Source: Dendrolimus kikuchii
Lineage: Eukaryota > Arthropoda > Insecta > Lepidoptera > Lasiocampidae
Length of the DNA: 64,000 nt
Reading direction: 5' to 3'
Assembly: GCA_019925095.2 (NCBI GenBank)
Contig: CM034391.1
Coordinates: 26,029,051 to 26,093,050, forward strand
Part shown: positions 19,917 through 30,525 of the stretch, one piece after another
Numbering within the stretch: the first letter of the stretch is position 1
Layout of the letters: the number at the start of each line of letters is the position of its first letter
Position numbers and translations under genes: made by a program
The notes under the pieces: model-generated
Told to the model about the DNA's origin: nothing
Database searches by the model: none
The model's input: the letters and a program-made list of their open reading frames with translations, nothing else

Positions 19917-20141
19917 CCAGGTGGTAGGGTATTTGCTCGACTGGATGGCGACCACCCCTGGTCTAGATTATGCCGCCATAACAACTTGTGTTGTGTTCCG
20001 GCATTAGTGACCAGGTTCCAGTCACCTTTAAGAGAGCAGCAGCGCACTTGTAGCACCTTGGGTGTTGCAAATGTCCTTAGGCGATGGTAACCGCTTTCCA
20101 TCAAGTGGACCGTCTGCCTGTCTGCTGAACTCCTGCAATAT
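19917..20141 (+). mobile_element. SINE-A, 5'-truncated
   Basis: Starts at ccaggtggtagggtatttgc and ends ctcctgcaatatatat. Confidence 0.75.
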
Positions 20142-20640
20142 ATATATTTTTTTAATTTAGTTTTTATCCTAAATAAAGTATTTTCTTTCTTTCATTCTTT
20201 TTGAAATATACCGATGTTACTTTTGCTAGAAAATCTTTAATAACGTAGAAGATGATTAGGTATTTGGTAAAATCAATAATGTTAGGTACAAAGGTATATG
20301 AAAAAGGTACGCAAACATGTCAAATAAGGAAAGATAGATTTGATCTTATACATAACTCATAGCGTAGATCGAATCCAAAGGCCTCCCGGTCCCTGCTGAG
20401 TGATTGATCGCATCCCAAAGGAAATGCCCTGGACCCACATTTGTCACTTCAGTGACGAATGTATTTAACGAATGATTAAGTCGGATTTGGGCGGGTGTCC
20501 GGCTTGATGGAATACCATTTTCGGGTATTAATAGTATTACGTGGTTTTTAAATTTAGTTGATAAGGGACACGTAGAATTTAACTGAAAATGTCGTTTATT
20601 TTATTTATGTAACCAGGGGTCCAATTCTATTCTATCTCGT
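20142..20640. other. No gene recognised
   Basis: Includes a moderately GC-rich stretch (20370-20520) that looks like an eroded repeat, not assigned. Confidence 0.35.
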
Positions 20641-21032
20641 CGAAATCGACGGACATTATTATCTCGCGACGCTCGCGGACCGCGTTCGTAATACCGAAGT
20701 AAGAAAGAGAGTTGGTCTGAAAGAGAGTGTCGGGGTGAAGGTAAGGAAAGGAACGCTCCGGTGGTTCAAGCATGTGGAAAGAATGCATGATGAAAGAATG
20801 ACTAAACAGATATACAATGCAGAAGTCGTGGAAGGGCTTCCATGATCAAATTGATCGTGTAGGTACTAGCAGAAGGTGATGTCAGGAGCCTTAAGAACAG
20901 ACGAGCGTGCATGACAAGAGTTATGAATGTCAAAGAAGCAAGTGAGGTGTGTAAGAATAAGCCTAAATGGCGCTCTGTTGCTCGTGCCTACCCCGCACGG
21001 GAACTGGCGTGAAGTTATGTATGTATGTATTA
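20641..21032 (+). pseudogene. LINE-G reverse transcriptase C-terminus, copy 3
   Basis: Encodes LADRVRN-like sequence (gcgaccgcgttcgtaatacc region), KESVGVKVRKGTLRWFKHVE, then a deletion that removes the DGCRSRGRPRHT codons, then EGDVRSLKNRRACMTRVMNV and YPARELA, TGA, and agttatgtatgtatgtat. Confidence 0.7.
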
Positions 21033-21354
21033 TTATCTCAATCATAGGCCTGATTTCGATGTTCTGTAAATTCCAATGGTGTTCAAACAACAATGGCAAG
21101 CCACTTAATGTTTATAATCATTAAAAATATTTATATATTTATAAGAGAAAACTTACGAAATAGATGTTCAAAATTTTAGTAGATTTTTGATATTTATTTC
21201 GGCTACCATCATTTCTGCTATTTGTAATACCAATTTTTTCTATATTAAATTACATATAGGTAATCGAATACAATGCAAGAAAACTTAACTTATTTGTATT
21301 GTATTCTACTCATGGTCCCTCAAGACTATAAGTAAAATACTGAGCCTAGATCAC
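21033..21354. other. No gene recognised
   Basis: AT-rich spacer between two retroelement fragments. Confidence 0.4.
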
Positions 21355-21708
21355 CGTCTTCTATGGGTAAGGTGCCCAGAAGGCTGGGTACGTTTCCTCG
21401 CTGGATCGCCATACTGATCTGTTGGCCGAGGTAAGCATCAGCCCTCTGATCACCCGAAGAGTCAATGAGTCGTTTCGATAAATTTTGCTAGAGGCTCATG
21501 GCCTCAGGAGCCCACGGTCCAAGATCTCGACAGCAAACGGCACAAACATATAACTCTCACTGAGGGTTGCATATTTGCGCCGCTTGAGTGATTCGGCTGT
21601 GATTTCTTCTATTATTACTCCGCCGCGACGATATCGAGATGTTGCAGATTTAGTAGAATACGAATTTTTGACATTATTACAATGGAATTGTACTTTTAAT
21701 ATCTTCAC
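21355..21708 (-). pseudogene. K-element ORF C-terminal fragment, copy 1
   Basis: The minus strand encodes ESLKRRKYATLSESYMFVPF and AVE, then after a one-base frame change LGPWAPEAMSL-stop-QNLSK and RLIDSSGDQRADAYLGQQIS, MAIQRGNVPSLLGTLP. I recall arthropod retroelement proteins of this type (RPDG...TC.DTLA.SH...LG.WG..A), whose role is unclear to me; a nuclease is possible. One stop and one indel show it is dead. Confidence 0.65.
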
Positions 21709-21736
21709 ATATATTGAAACTATAGCTTACCTGTTG

Positions 21737-21871
21737 CTTTTTTTATGGCAAGAGTACAGCAGACAGGCAGACGGCCCACTTGATGGAAAGCGCTTACCAT
21801 CGCCTATGGAAATTTGCAACACTAAAGGTGCTACATATGCGCTTCTGCTCTCTGAAAGGAGACTGGAACCT
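21737..21871 (-). mobile_element. SINE-A 3' half
   Basis: A T-run and ggcaagagtacagcagacagg lead to ggagactggaacct; the 5' half is lost. Confidence 0.7.
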
Positions 21872-22091
21872 AAAGGAACTGAGGAAGGAAGGAAGGAGGA
21901 GAATAAGGAACCTGCTTAAAGGTTAAAGGGTTGTTTAAAGAGGTTACATTGTATTACGTTTTTATATTTGTTCTATATGCCTAAGAAGATTCACTTCATT
22001 TTATATCGCCACTATCCCATCTCCCGGGAAAAAAGTAGGTATGCCCATTTTCGGTATTAAAATTACATAATTATGTACAACCAAAATGACC

Positions 22092-22373
22092 AAGTCGTGG
22101 TAGCGTAATGGCTAGCGCACGCGTCCCAGACTCAGAGGGCGCGGGTTAGTTTTCTTAGTCAGTTTTCTGATCTAATGTGCATATTGTTACAATTACCATG
22201 TGCTAACAACGGTGAAGGAAAACATCGTGATGCAACCTGCACATCGAGATAACCGATGTGTCAAACCTGCCAAGCCGCCTTGGACAAGCGTGGCGGGTAT
22301 ACTGTCTGTTCCCCCTATAATGGGAGGCCCGAGCTCAGCAGTGGGACATTAATGGGCTGATATTATTATTATT
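22092..22373 (+). mobile_element. SINE-E copy with the B box deleted
   Basis: A box tagcgtaatgg at 22101-22111. At gcgggtt the sequence jumps to agttttcttag, so the second half of the B box and ~28 bp are gone relative to 17534-17848. Ends in an ATT run. Confidence 0.8.
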
Positions 22374-22375
22374 AT

Positions 22376-22520
22376 AAAATGACCAAATCGACCAAATAGA
22401 CCAATTCGGCCAAATCGGCCATATCGACCAAATCGATCAAATCGACCAAATCGGCCAAATCGACCAAAACAATCAAATCGGCCAAATGACCGACATGACT
22501 AACATGACCAAAATGACAAA
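22376..22520. repeat. 9-bp minisatellite (ccaaatcga)n
   Basis: About 14 degenerate units of ccaaatcga/ccaaatcgg, interrupted near 22470, decaying into accgacatgactaacatgac. Confidence 0.8.
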
Positions 22521-22539
22521 TAACAAAAAAAACCTATCC

Positions 22540-22845
22540 TACTTTCTGGGATAACCTTAACATTAATCTATCCCAAAATTTATCCCATTATCTGGGATGA
22601 AATTACATATATACCGAATTCCAGCCAAATCGGTCCATTAGTTTTACCGTAACAGCATAATAAACAGAGAGACAAATATATTTCTATCCCGGAAGCTATC
22701 CCATTTTTCGGGATAAAATGTATCCTATGTACATTCTCGGCATCGAATATATACATCCTGAGTGTCAGCTAAATCGGTCCAGTGGTTTTTCCGTGAAAAC
22801 GGAACAGATAAACAGACAGAGTTACTTTCGCATTTATAATAAATT
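22540..22845 (-). mobile_element. Decayed Helitron/RTE-like element with internal duplication
   Basis: Two related blocks each carry ccaaatcggtcca-like and ataaacagac-like motifs and a gggataaa motif. The minus strand starts tattataaatgcgaaagtaac, a common lepidopteran element head. Confidence 0.45.
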
Positions 22846-23025
22846 CAAATTCAAATTCAGAAGTTTTTATTCAAAATAAGTTCCACTGGAGAACACTTTT
22901 TGAAGGTCATACATGTAAGTTAAAATTTAATTTTTACTTCCTATTCTATGTACACCGCTTCAGAACGTGTTGATGCTGTAAAGGAGAAGAAGCGGCAAGA
23001 AACTCCCCAGCAACACGTCTAGCTA
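22846..23025 (-). mobile_element. LINE 3' end with (TTTGAAT)n tail
   Basis: The minus strand reads gagtttcttgccgcttcttc ... aataaaa, ending in tttgaatttgaattt. This matches in style a very common lepidopteran LINE 3' terminus. Confidence 0.5.
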
Positions 23026-23040
23026 AATATTGTTTTTCTT

Positions 23041-23390
23041 TATATTTCATATTCTATTTATATCTCAAATTCTTTATTCTATTATTAATAGGGATAGCAG
23101 AATTGGGCTCCAGGTAACAGCTACAGGACGAACTAATGCCACTCAAACTAAAGGACTCCATTTTATATAATACGACCTGTCATGTTATACGCTAGACTAA
23201 ACACGTTTCCAATCAGCTGACATGAGAATATTGAGACGTATGTTAGAAGAATGGATAAGGTGAGAAATTACTCCATAAGAGGGTCTTTGAAAGGTGCATC
23301 GGTGACTGATTATCTGCGAAAATGAAGGTTAAGGTATTATGGGTATTTAAAAACAACGCAAAGGGTTCGATTCCTATAGTAAATTTAGTA
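23041..23390. other. No gene recognised
   Basis: No convincing motif on either strand. Confidence 0.4.
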
Positions 23391-23682
23391 AACGAACTTT
23401 CCATTATTCGCTATGGTCTGGATGTCTCGGGCCAACTCCGAAATGATCTATGATATTATTACTCATAACACGTACTCTTGCGTACCGTGGGGATTTGGAA
23501 TGATCTCCCAGCCGGGGTTTTCCCACAGCGCTACTACATGGGGTTTTTTAAAAAGAGTGTCATAAAATTTCTTCGAGCGCGTTAGTGACACCTCTGGTGT
23601 TGCAAACGTCCATAAGCGACGGTAACCGCTTTCCATCAGGTGGGCCGTCTGCCTGTCTGCTGTACTCCAGAGATAAAAAAAG
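23391..23682 (+). pseudogene. LINE-Q C-terminus and 3' end, copy 2
   Basis: Carries the frame-broken equivalents of GIWNDLPAGVFPQRYYMGFF and KKSVIKFLRAR, followed by the tail shared with SINE-A (gttgcaaacgtccataagcg) and ctgtctgctgtactccagag with A-rich end. Open frames on the minus strand are shadows. Confidence 0.65.
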
Positions 23683-24050
23683 TAGGTTGCCAACTTGGGG
23701 ATATACAATGTTGTATTTGTCTGTCGATTAAAAAAAAAATACTTTCAACGAAGGAATTTCCTAAAGTGCGAATCTTGAGGGTTTTGTTAGTTTGTAATTA
23801 TATTAAAACTAAAGCAATAACAGTAATGGCGGCAGTAAGTATGATTTAATAAGGCAGCAACAAATTTTAATAATTGCCCATAAAATTTTGAACAAACGTC
23901 GTTTGAGCGAACTGCGACTATGTACCCTCCATACTAATTGCTTTTATGAGATTGTGAGGTAGTTATTTGTACTTACGATTTATTTATTAGATAGAAGGTA
24001 TTAAACATATCACCCCTTAAGAAATGTACTTGCAAAGCAAAAATAAAAAA
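23683..24050. other. No gene recognised
   Basis: AT-rich lead into the satellite array. Confidence 0.4.
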
Positions 24051-25698
24051 ATTCGTCCACTGAAGATCTGTTGTATATTCCTAAATGACTATGCTTTTTT
24101 CCACTACTAACGTTGTTTCCCAATCCCCTCCATGATTCCCTGATTACTAGTTTATTAAAAACTCCCGACGGTCAGTCCACCGAAGACCTCTTGTATATTC
24201 CTAAATGACTATGCCGTTTTCCACTACCAACATTATTTCCCAATCCCCTCCAGGTTTCCCTGATTACTAGTTTCTTAAAAACTCTCGACTATCAGTCCAC
24301 TGAAGACCTCTTGTATATCCCTAAATGACTATGCTGTTTTCCACGACTAACGTTGTTTCCCAATCCTCTCCATGATTGCCTGATTACTAGTTTCTTAAAA
24401 ACTCTCGACTATCAGTCCACTGAAGACCTCTTGTATCCCTAAATGACTATGCTGTTTTCCACTACTAACGTTGATTCCCAATCCCCTCCACGATTCCCTG
24501 ATTACTAGTTTCTTAAAAACTCTCGACTATCAGTCCACTGAAGACCTCTTGTATATCCCTAAATGACTATGGTGTTTTCCACTACTAACGTTGTTTCCCA
24601 ATCCTCTCCATGATTGCCTGATTACTAGTTTCTTAAAAACTCTCGACTATCAGTCCACTGAAGACCTCTTGTATATCCCTAAATGACTATGCTGTTTTCC
24701 ACTACTAACGTTGATTCCCAATCCCCTCCACGATTCCCTGATTACTAGTTTCTTAAAAACTCTCGACTTCAGTCCACTGAAGACCTCTTGTATATCCCTA
24801 AATGACTATGGTGTTTTCTACTACTAACGTTGATTCCCAATCCCCTCCACGATTCCCTGATTACTAGTTTCTTAAAAACTCTCGACTATTAGTCCACTGA
24901 AGACCTCTTGTATATCCCTAAATGACTATGGTGTTTTCCACTACTAACGTTGTTTCCCAATCCTATCCATGATTGCCTGATTACTAGTTTCTTAAAAACT
25001 CTCGACTATCAGTCCACTGAAGACCTCTTGTATATCCCTAAATGACTATGCTGTTTTCCACTACTAACGTTGATTCCCAATCCCCTCCACGATTCCCTGA
25101 CTACTAGTTTCTTAAAAACTCTCGAATATCAGTGCACTGAAGACCTCTTGTATATCCCTAAATGACTATGCTGTTTTCCACTACTAACGTTGATTCCCAA
25201 TCCCCTCCACGATTCCCTGATTACTAGTTTCTTAAAAACTCTCGACTTCAGTCCACTGAAGACCTCTTGTATATCCCTAAATGACTATGGTGTTTTCTAC
25301 TACTAACGTTGATTCCCAATCCCCTCCACGATTCCCTGATTACTAGTTTCTTAAAAACTCTCGACTATTAGTCCACTGAAGACCTCTTGTATATCCCTAA
25401 ATGACTATGGTGTTTTCCACTACTAACGTTGTTTCCCAATCCTATCCATGATTGCCTGATTACTAGTTTCTTAAAAACTCTCGACTATCAGTCCACTGAA
25501 GACCTCTTGTATATCCCTAAATGACTATGCTGTTTTCCACTACTAACGTTGATTCCCAATCCCCTCCACGATTCCCTGACTACTAGTTTCTTAAAAACTC
25601 TCGAATATCAGTGCACTGAAGACCTCTTGTATATCCCTAAATGACTATGCTGTTTTCCACTACTAACGTTGATTCCCAATCCCCTCCATGATTGCCTA
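24051..25698. repeat. 120-bp satellite array, ~13.7 monomers
   Basis: The monomer starts agtccactgaagacctcttg and ends cttaaaaactctcgactatc. Starts fall near 24173, 24293, 24413, 24531, 24651, 24770, 24890, 25010, 25130, 25249, 25369, 25489 and 25609. The first monomers are the most diverged. From 24770 the array repeats with a 479-bp period (four monomers), and I see no differences between the two sets until the last ~20 bases. No ORF. Confidence 0.9.
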
Positions 25699-26459
25699 AC
25701 ACTTCTTATACAACATATGTGTGGATCCTCACAATTTAAACTGATGTGGATAGTTTTGTAAGTGCCATCAGCTCCCATTCTTCGCTATCTTATTGAACTT
25801 TATACACAAGCCGTGCTTGCCCTTTGTCGTGATTGTGCCATCATTTAAAACCTAAGTGCCATCCGAGGACTTTTTAGTGCCGTGCATTTTCAGGAGCTGT
25901 GTAACTGCCCCACTAGAGGTGGATTCTGAGATTAGTGGTGCTTATTACCTAATTTGTTTTTGTGCAGGATTTGGCATACCTCTCATTCCCTTAAACATAA
26001 CCTTACAGTCCACAAACCAATTACTCCAATCCGCGAAGCTGTGTGTGGATCCGTGATCCAGCATTGCACAATATGGATCTTAACATTCTCTGACTCACTC
26101 ACTCTCGCTCAATCACATATATTTATTCTTACATCACCTATGCGAACTTCCAGATACACAGACCATACATCACTCCGAAGCACTTGAAGGGCTCAGTCTA
26201 ACACGATTACTTATAATAATTATACTAGTATTTTTTTTTCTTCTCTTACTTAGCCAAATATCGAGGCCATCGGGTTGATCCTGGTGACTTGTACCATAGG
26301 TTTCTTTTATACCTAATTCAGGTACCAGCTTTTTAGTTAATGTTGTTACTAGTTTTAAGTCACTGTGTACTTAAAGAGAAAATAAAGAGTTATGTTATAC
26401 GATAATTTTGTGTTATTTAAAAAGCGTGTTATATTTCCAAACTGGCGAATTAAGTCTTA
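25699..26459. other. No gene recognised
   Basis: Unique-looking sequence. A possible polyadenylation signal aataaa lies at 26380-26390. Open frames of 66 and 77 codons overlap and show no motif. Confidence 0.35.
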
Positions 26460-27008
26460 AGGCCTACGTATATCGGGACGGGATGGCAGAGGATTTTGCC
26501 ACCGCTCAGCGCACACTAGCTGTTTAAATACTGTGGCATTCCTGTGGCCTTTCGAGATATCCATGCTGCGGGATGCCGAAGCATGTCCCAATAGTACCTG
26601 CTACCAGATGTAATTTCATAATATATAGTTAATATCGATTATTGCAGACGAAGAAGAGGCATATGTCAATAATAGGACTAGAAGAAGATTTTGGATTGAT
26701 AATTATGGAAAGAAAGAGAATCAAAGGGTGAATGGATGTGAACTACCGAACCCCGCGGGATAACAATGCTTACCGTTATATATCACGGCGTGCTTCGGCG
26801 TGTCGTTGCAGATCACAGTGCGTTGCGGCATCCCGCCGCGGGATTTCTTAATGCGATCTTCAATGGTGTGTCAAGAAATCCCTTTCGATGCCACGAGATT
26901 GACTAAAAACATTGAAATTTATATTGTATTTCCATTAGATAAGTTTCAATGTCCTTTGGTAAATATTAAAATCCTCTGCCGTTCCGTCCCTGTGTATGTA
27001 GGCCTTTA
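26457..27008. mobile_element. PIF/Harbinger-like MITE, 546 bp, TTA target duplication
   Basis: Element 26460-27005. Termini aggcctac and gtaggcct are perfect inverted repeats. The inverted similarity extends to about 38 bp with six mismatches (shared cores gggacgg and ggcagaggatttt). TTA flanks both ends (26457-26459, 27006-27008), the 3-bp TWA duplication of PIF/Harbinger elements. No transposase. Confidence 0.7.
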
Positions 27009-27709
27009 CTCGTCATTAGGACATTAGCATTTATTCACTTCTAGCCAGTACCTGTATCTTACTTTAGGCCGTTTATCCTTAACATGTCATCATTAAGTTG
27101 TCTAGGTTTAAGTTATGGTGAACAATAAAGAGTTTTCATTCATTCATTCATTACAATGTCTCGCTCTATCCTTAGGTTGCCGTGCCAGCGAGCCATTATT
27201 TACTTAATGCCTTTGGTGGTGGTATATCAACTGGTGATATGTCTACATTTCGCTGTACTTTATTAATCCAAATAATATATGCATTTACGCCCACATTTAC
27301 TTACTAACAGTACATTTGCCTTACTACTCGTTAAAATATGACATAACACAAGTAATGTTTAATTTCTACCAATGATAAGGCATTAATCGATAACTTATTA
27401 CTCAATTTCATCTAATTACGTCTAATACTTATTACTTAACTTCTTCTCTTCTAATTAAACCCTCTAAAAGGCTTTCTATATAAACGTCGATAAGATCTTA
27501 ACTCAACAGTTTTGCAAATTACTTGTTAAGCAAAGTAAATTTAAATCAGGCTTTAGCTACCCTGTGATAATTAACTAAGAATTCGAAGTTATTTAAAGAA
27601 TGTAGATCACATCAATGGAATTCATGGTATCCGGTATTTAGATGAGAATTGCATGTATGTTATGAGTATCCTCTGTTAATACGATCTGTGAATTTCAAAT
27701 TATATTATT
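27009..27709. other. No gene recognised; AATAAA followed by (ATTC)4
   Basis: At 27124-27152 an aataaa is followed by attcattcattcatt, which may mark a LINE or transcript 3' end. Confidence 0.35.
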
Positions 27710-27952
27710 ACTAGCCGTGTCCGCGACGTCGTCCGCGTGGAATTTGCTTTCAAAACCCTCCGATTTTGAAACATTCTTCATTGGTTCTCCGCTCCTATTG
27801 ATCTTAGCGTGATGATATATAGCCTATAGCCTTCTTAGATAAACGGGCTATCTAAAACTGAAAGAATTTTTAAAATTAGACCAGTAGTTCCTGAGATTAG
27901 CGCGTTCAATCAAACAAACAAATTCTTCAGCTTTATATATTAGTATAAGATA
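27710..27952 (-). mobile_element. Helitron-like family B, complete non-autonomous copy
   Basis: Minus strand: starts a|tcttatactaatatataaag (27952) and ends gcgacgtcgcggacacggctag|t (27713). About 240 bp. Insertion between A and T fits Helitron rules. Confidence 0.65.
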
Positions 27953-28078
27953 TGCAAATTTTGTGTAAACAGCTTGTCATCTGATCCACTAGACTTATTA
28001 ATATATCATAATAAATCTGTAACCAGCCAAGTTTGTACAATAAATTTAAAATTACAGAAATTACAAAAACTAATTTGT

Positions 28079-28220
28079 TTTTTTTTTATTGCATGAGTTC
28101 AGAACACAGGCAGACAGCCCACCTAATGGTAAGCAGTTACCATGGCCTATGGATATTTGCAACACCAAAGGCGTTACAAATGCGCTGCTGCTCTCTTGAG
28201 TGTCTGAAACTTGGCCACTT
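28079..28220 (-). mobile_element. SINE-A 3' half
   Basis: T-run, gcatgagttcagaacacagg, up to tgtctgaaacttggccac. Confidence 0.7.
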
Positions 28221-28254
28221 AGATCAGCGGGTTCCAAAAATACAACTTTTAGAA

Positions 28255-28440
28255 TATTTCTTTGTCTGGTTGTTGGAGCATTACGTGAAAAGTACTAAAC
28301 CGATTTAAATGATAAATATTCCGGGTCAGCACTTTGGATATTTTTTATCTTAATAAATGACATTTTTTCTGTGAAATAAAGGATTATAGCCAAAGGTACC
28401 CTTGTAGTCGCGTATTATGGTGCAGCCGATGCGAAAATGT
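28255..28440 (+). mobile_element. Degraded Helitron-like fragment (family H-like)
   Basis: Keeps taaaccgatttaaatgataa and attatagccaaaggtaccc motifs in the order seen in family H; weak. Confidence 0.3.
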
Positions 28441-28478
28441 CTGTGTGCAGTTTACACTTGTCTACTAAGCTTTGTATA

Positions 28479-28981
28479 TATTGTTACAACCTAGGCGCCA
28501 ACAAAACCAAATTTCACGTACAGATTTGTAGAAGCACATTTATTACCCGTCGGCATTTGAACTTATAACATTGAAACTATTGTAATCCCTTTTATGATCG
28601 TCTTCTTTAATTATAATAAAGTATTGTTACGAATAGCCTATTGTCCATTGTACTCGCTCATTAGCATCTTTAGTCAGGTGTTGCGGATTAAGTCCACTAT
28701 GATACGGGAGCATTGCATCTGTACGGTATAAAACGATGGCCTGATGGAGGGAAGGGCAGTCGAGCGAGAACCACGATCAAGTCGAGACGTTCGAGCATTA
28801 GGTAATCTAGTAGTGACGGACTTTCCGCGTTTTATTGAATTACGACCTTCTGCATTACGTTTGGTTTTGTTGTGTTCGTTTATATTAGTACCTGTGTTAT
28901 ACGTATTTGTATAATTCTAATAAACTCTATAATAATTCTAATGGCATTTTGATTCGAGTCCCGCTAAATTTGTAACAATAT
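28479..28981 (-). mobile_element. Solo LTR, family LTR-L, with 4-bp target duplication
   Basis: LTR 28483-28977 (495 bp), termini tgttacaa and tttgtaaca, flanked by atat on both sides (28479-28482, 28978-28981). Inner block acacaggtac is present on the minus strand with drift. Confidence 0.7.
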
Positions 28982-29074
28982 AATTATCTTTGTCTGTATA
29001 TTCTTTGAAGTTTCACTTCTTTTTTTATATAAAATAAGCAGGTATGTCTTTACGTTTTATCTTAGTGTGTTTTG

Positions 29075-29400
29075 AGTTTGCAATGCACAATTATCTATTA
29101 CTCCTTTAACAGACATATTTTCAATATAGGTGTCACTGACAGCCTCCTGTGCAGAGCATGCTTGGAGGAAGAAGAAACAGCCGCCCATGTCCTGCTTGAA
29201 TGCGGAGAGGTGGCCCAATACAGGGCGAAGTATCTGGACGCCCCAGGTAGCCTCCGAGAAGTCTTCAGTAACGTCAAGAAGCTGGTGAACTTCCTGGAGG
29301 AGCTGCGCTGTATGGAGAAAACCCTCATCCACCCTCGCACGCAAAATAGGCGCTTTGTCGTCGAGTTGCGGAAACCGCCCGTTCGCAGAAGAAGAAGATC
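29075..29400 (+). pseudogene. LINE ORF C-terminus with zinc-knuckle-like motif
   Basis: Encodes FNRHIFNIGVTDSLLCRACL, then EEEETAAHVLLECGEVAQYR and YLDAPGSLREVFSNVKKLVN. CxxC...H...C after a short helix is typical of the region following RNase H in insect LINEs with that domain. Only the end remains; the minus-strand open frame is a shadow. Confidence 0.7.
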
Positions 29401-29840
29401 TATTACTCCCTGGTGGTCGCGTATCGACTATAGTATATGCTTCTACCGTCATATGCAATGCAAAATGAGTCACAGTAAAGCGTGGTCGTGTTTACAACTA
29501 AAATCATCACATACACTAAACATCCCAACAGGACATTCCTACTACGATATGCAGAAGAACTTACCTATAACCCTTCAACCTGGGGTATAAACATAATTAG
29601 TCCCCTGTGACCCAAAAGGGTACGTCTGTGTATTTTTAATGAGAACAAAACACATTACCTTAATGTTTTCACTAATTTATTATTTACTTAATAGATGTAT
29701 TGGAGTGGAACACATTTTATTTCGTTGTTGTTTTGATTTCGAATATTTAAATAGGTTGCATAGATAAGAAAGAATAGGAAGTAAATGTTAAACGAAAGAG
29801 TTGACAATGAAGGGTGTTTCTAGATCGAATTAAGGAACAG
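29401..29840. other. No gene recognised
   Basis: Nothing assignable. Confidence 0.35.
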
Positions 29841-30090
29841 GTAGGGCATTTGCCCGACTCCAGGTGGTAGGGCATTTGTCCGACCGGATGGCTACCACCC
29901 CTGGTCTAAAGTATGTCGCCATAACAACCTTGAGTTGTGTTCCGGCATTAGTGACCAGGTTCTAGTCTCCCTTAAGAGAGCAGCAGCGCATTTGCAGCAA
30001 CTTTGGTGTTGCAAATGTCCATAGGCGATAGTAACCGCTTTCCATCAAGTGAGCCGTCTGCCTGTTTACTGATCTGCAATTAAAAAAAAG
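29841..30090 (+). mobile_element. SINE-A, 5'-truncated, with local duplication
   Basis: ggtagggcatttgcccgact is followed by a second ggtggtagggcatttgtccg, then the normal body to gatctgcaattaaaaaaaa. Confidence 0.7.
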
Positions 30091-30285
30091 ATAGGTTTTG
30101 TACCAAAATCTGAAACTGCTGGCTTAGATTCCAGAAGCTTCAAGGACTCTAAATCTTTCTTAATCAGAAAACAAAACGTCTTACGCTTTTACTACTAATA
30201 TAAAATAATAAAAACAATACGAAATTTATGGGCTACTTAAAAAAGGAGAAAAAACAATGATAAAACTTTTTTCCATAATAAAAAC

Positions 30286-30525
30286 TACTAACACCCCAAT
30301 AGCCCGGTACTTTTTGTTCTCATTTCCCACAATAGTCCTACACTGGCCGGGGCTTCTCCTTGGGTGCATTATTATATGGTGTAGACAGCAATAGTCGCCG
30401 GTCAGTGTCACGCCACATTTACATTAAATTTTTCAAGGGGGCTCTACGTGCTGGCCTTCCCATGGCCTCATGCAAGCCCTCCAAAATTCCGAGTCATTTT
30501 TGTGGCCCGTGGTCTCTAGAGACTA
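30286..30525 (+). mobile_element. K element 3' region, copy 2
   Basis: Shares ccccaatagcccggtac, ctacactggccggggcttc and ggcccgtggtctc with 58917-59300; the AAT tail is missing. Confidence 0.6.

Noticed and set aside
24051..25698. CRISPR-like regular spacing
   Set aside because: The 120-bp units are contiguous near-identical monomers with no unique spacers; it is a eukaryotic satellite.
29057..29473. 138-codon minus-strand frame
   Set aside because: Shadow of the LINE C-terminus on the plus strand, which has the recognisable CxxC...EC motif.
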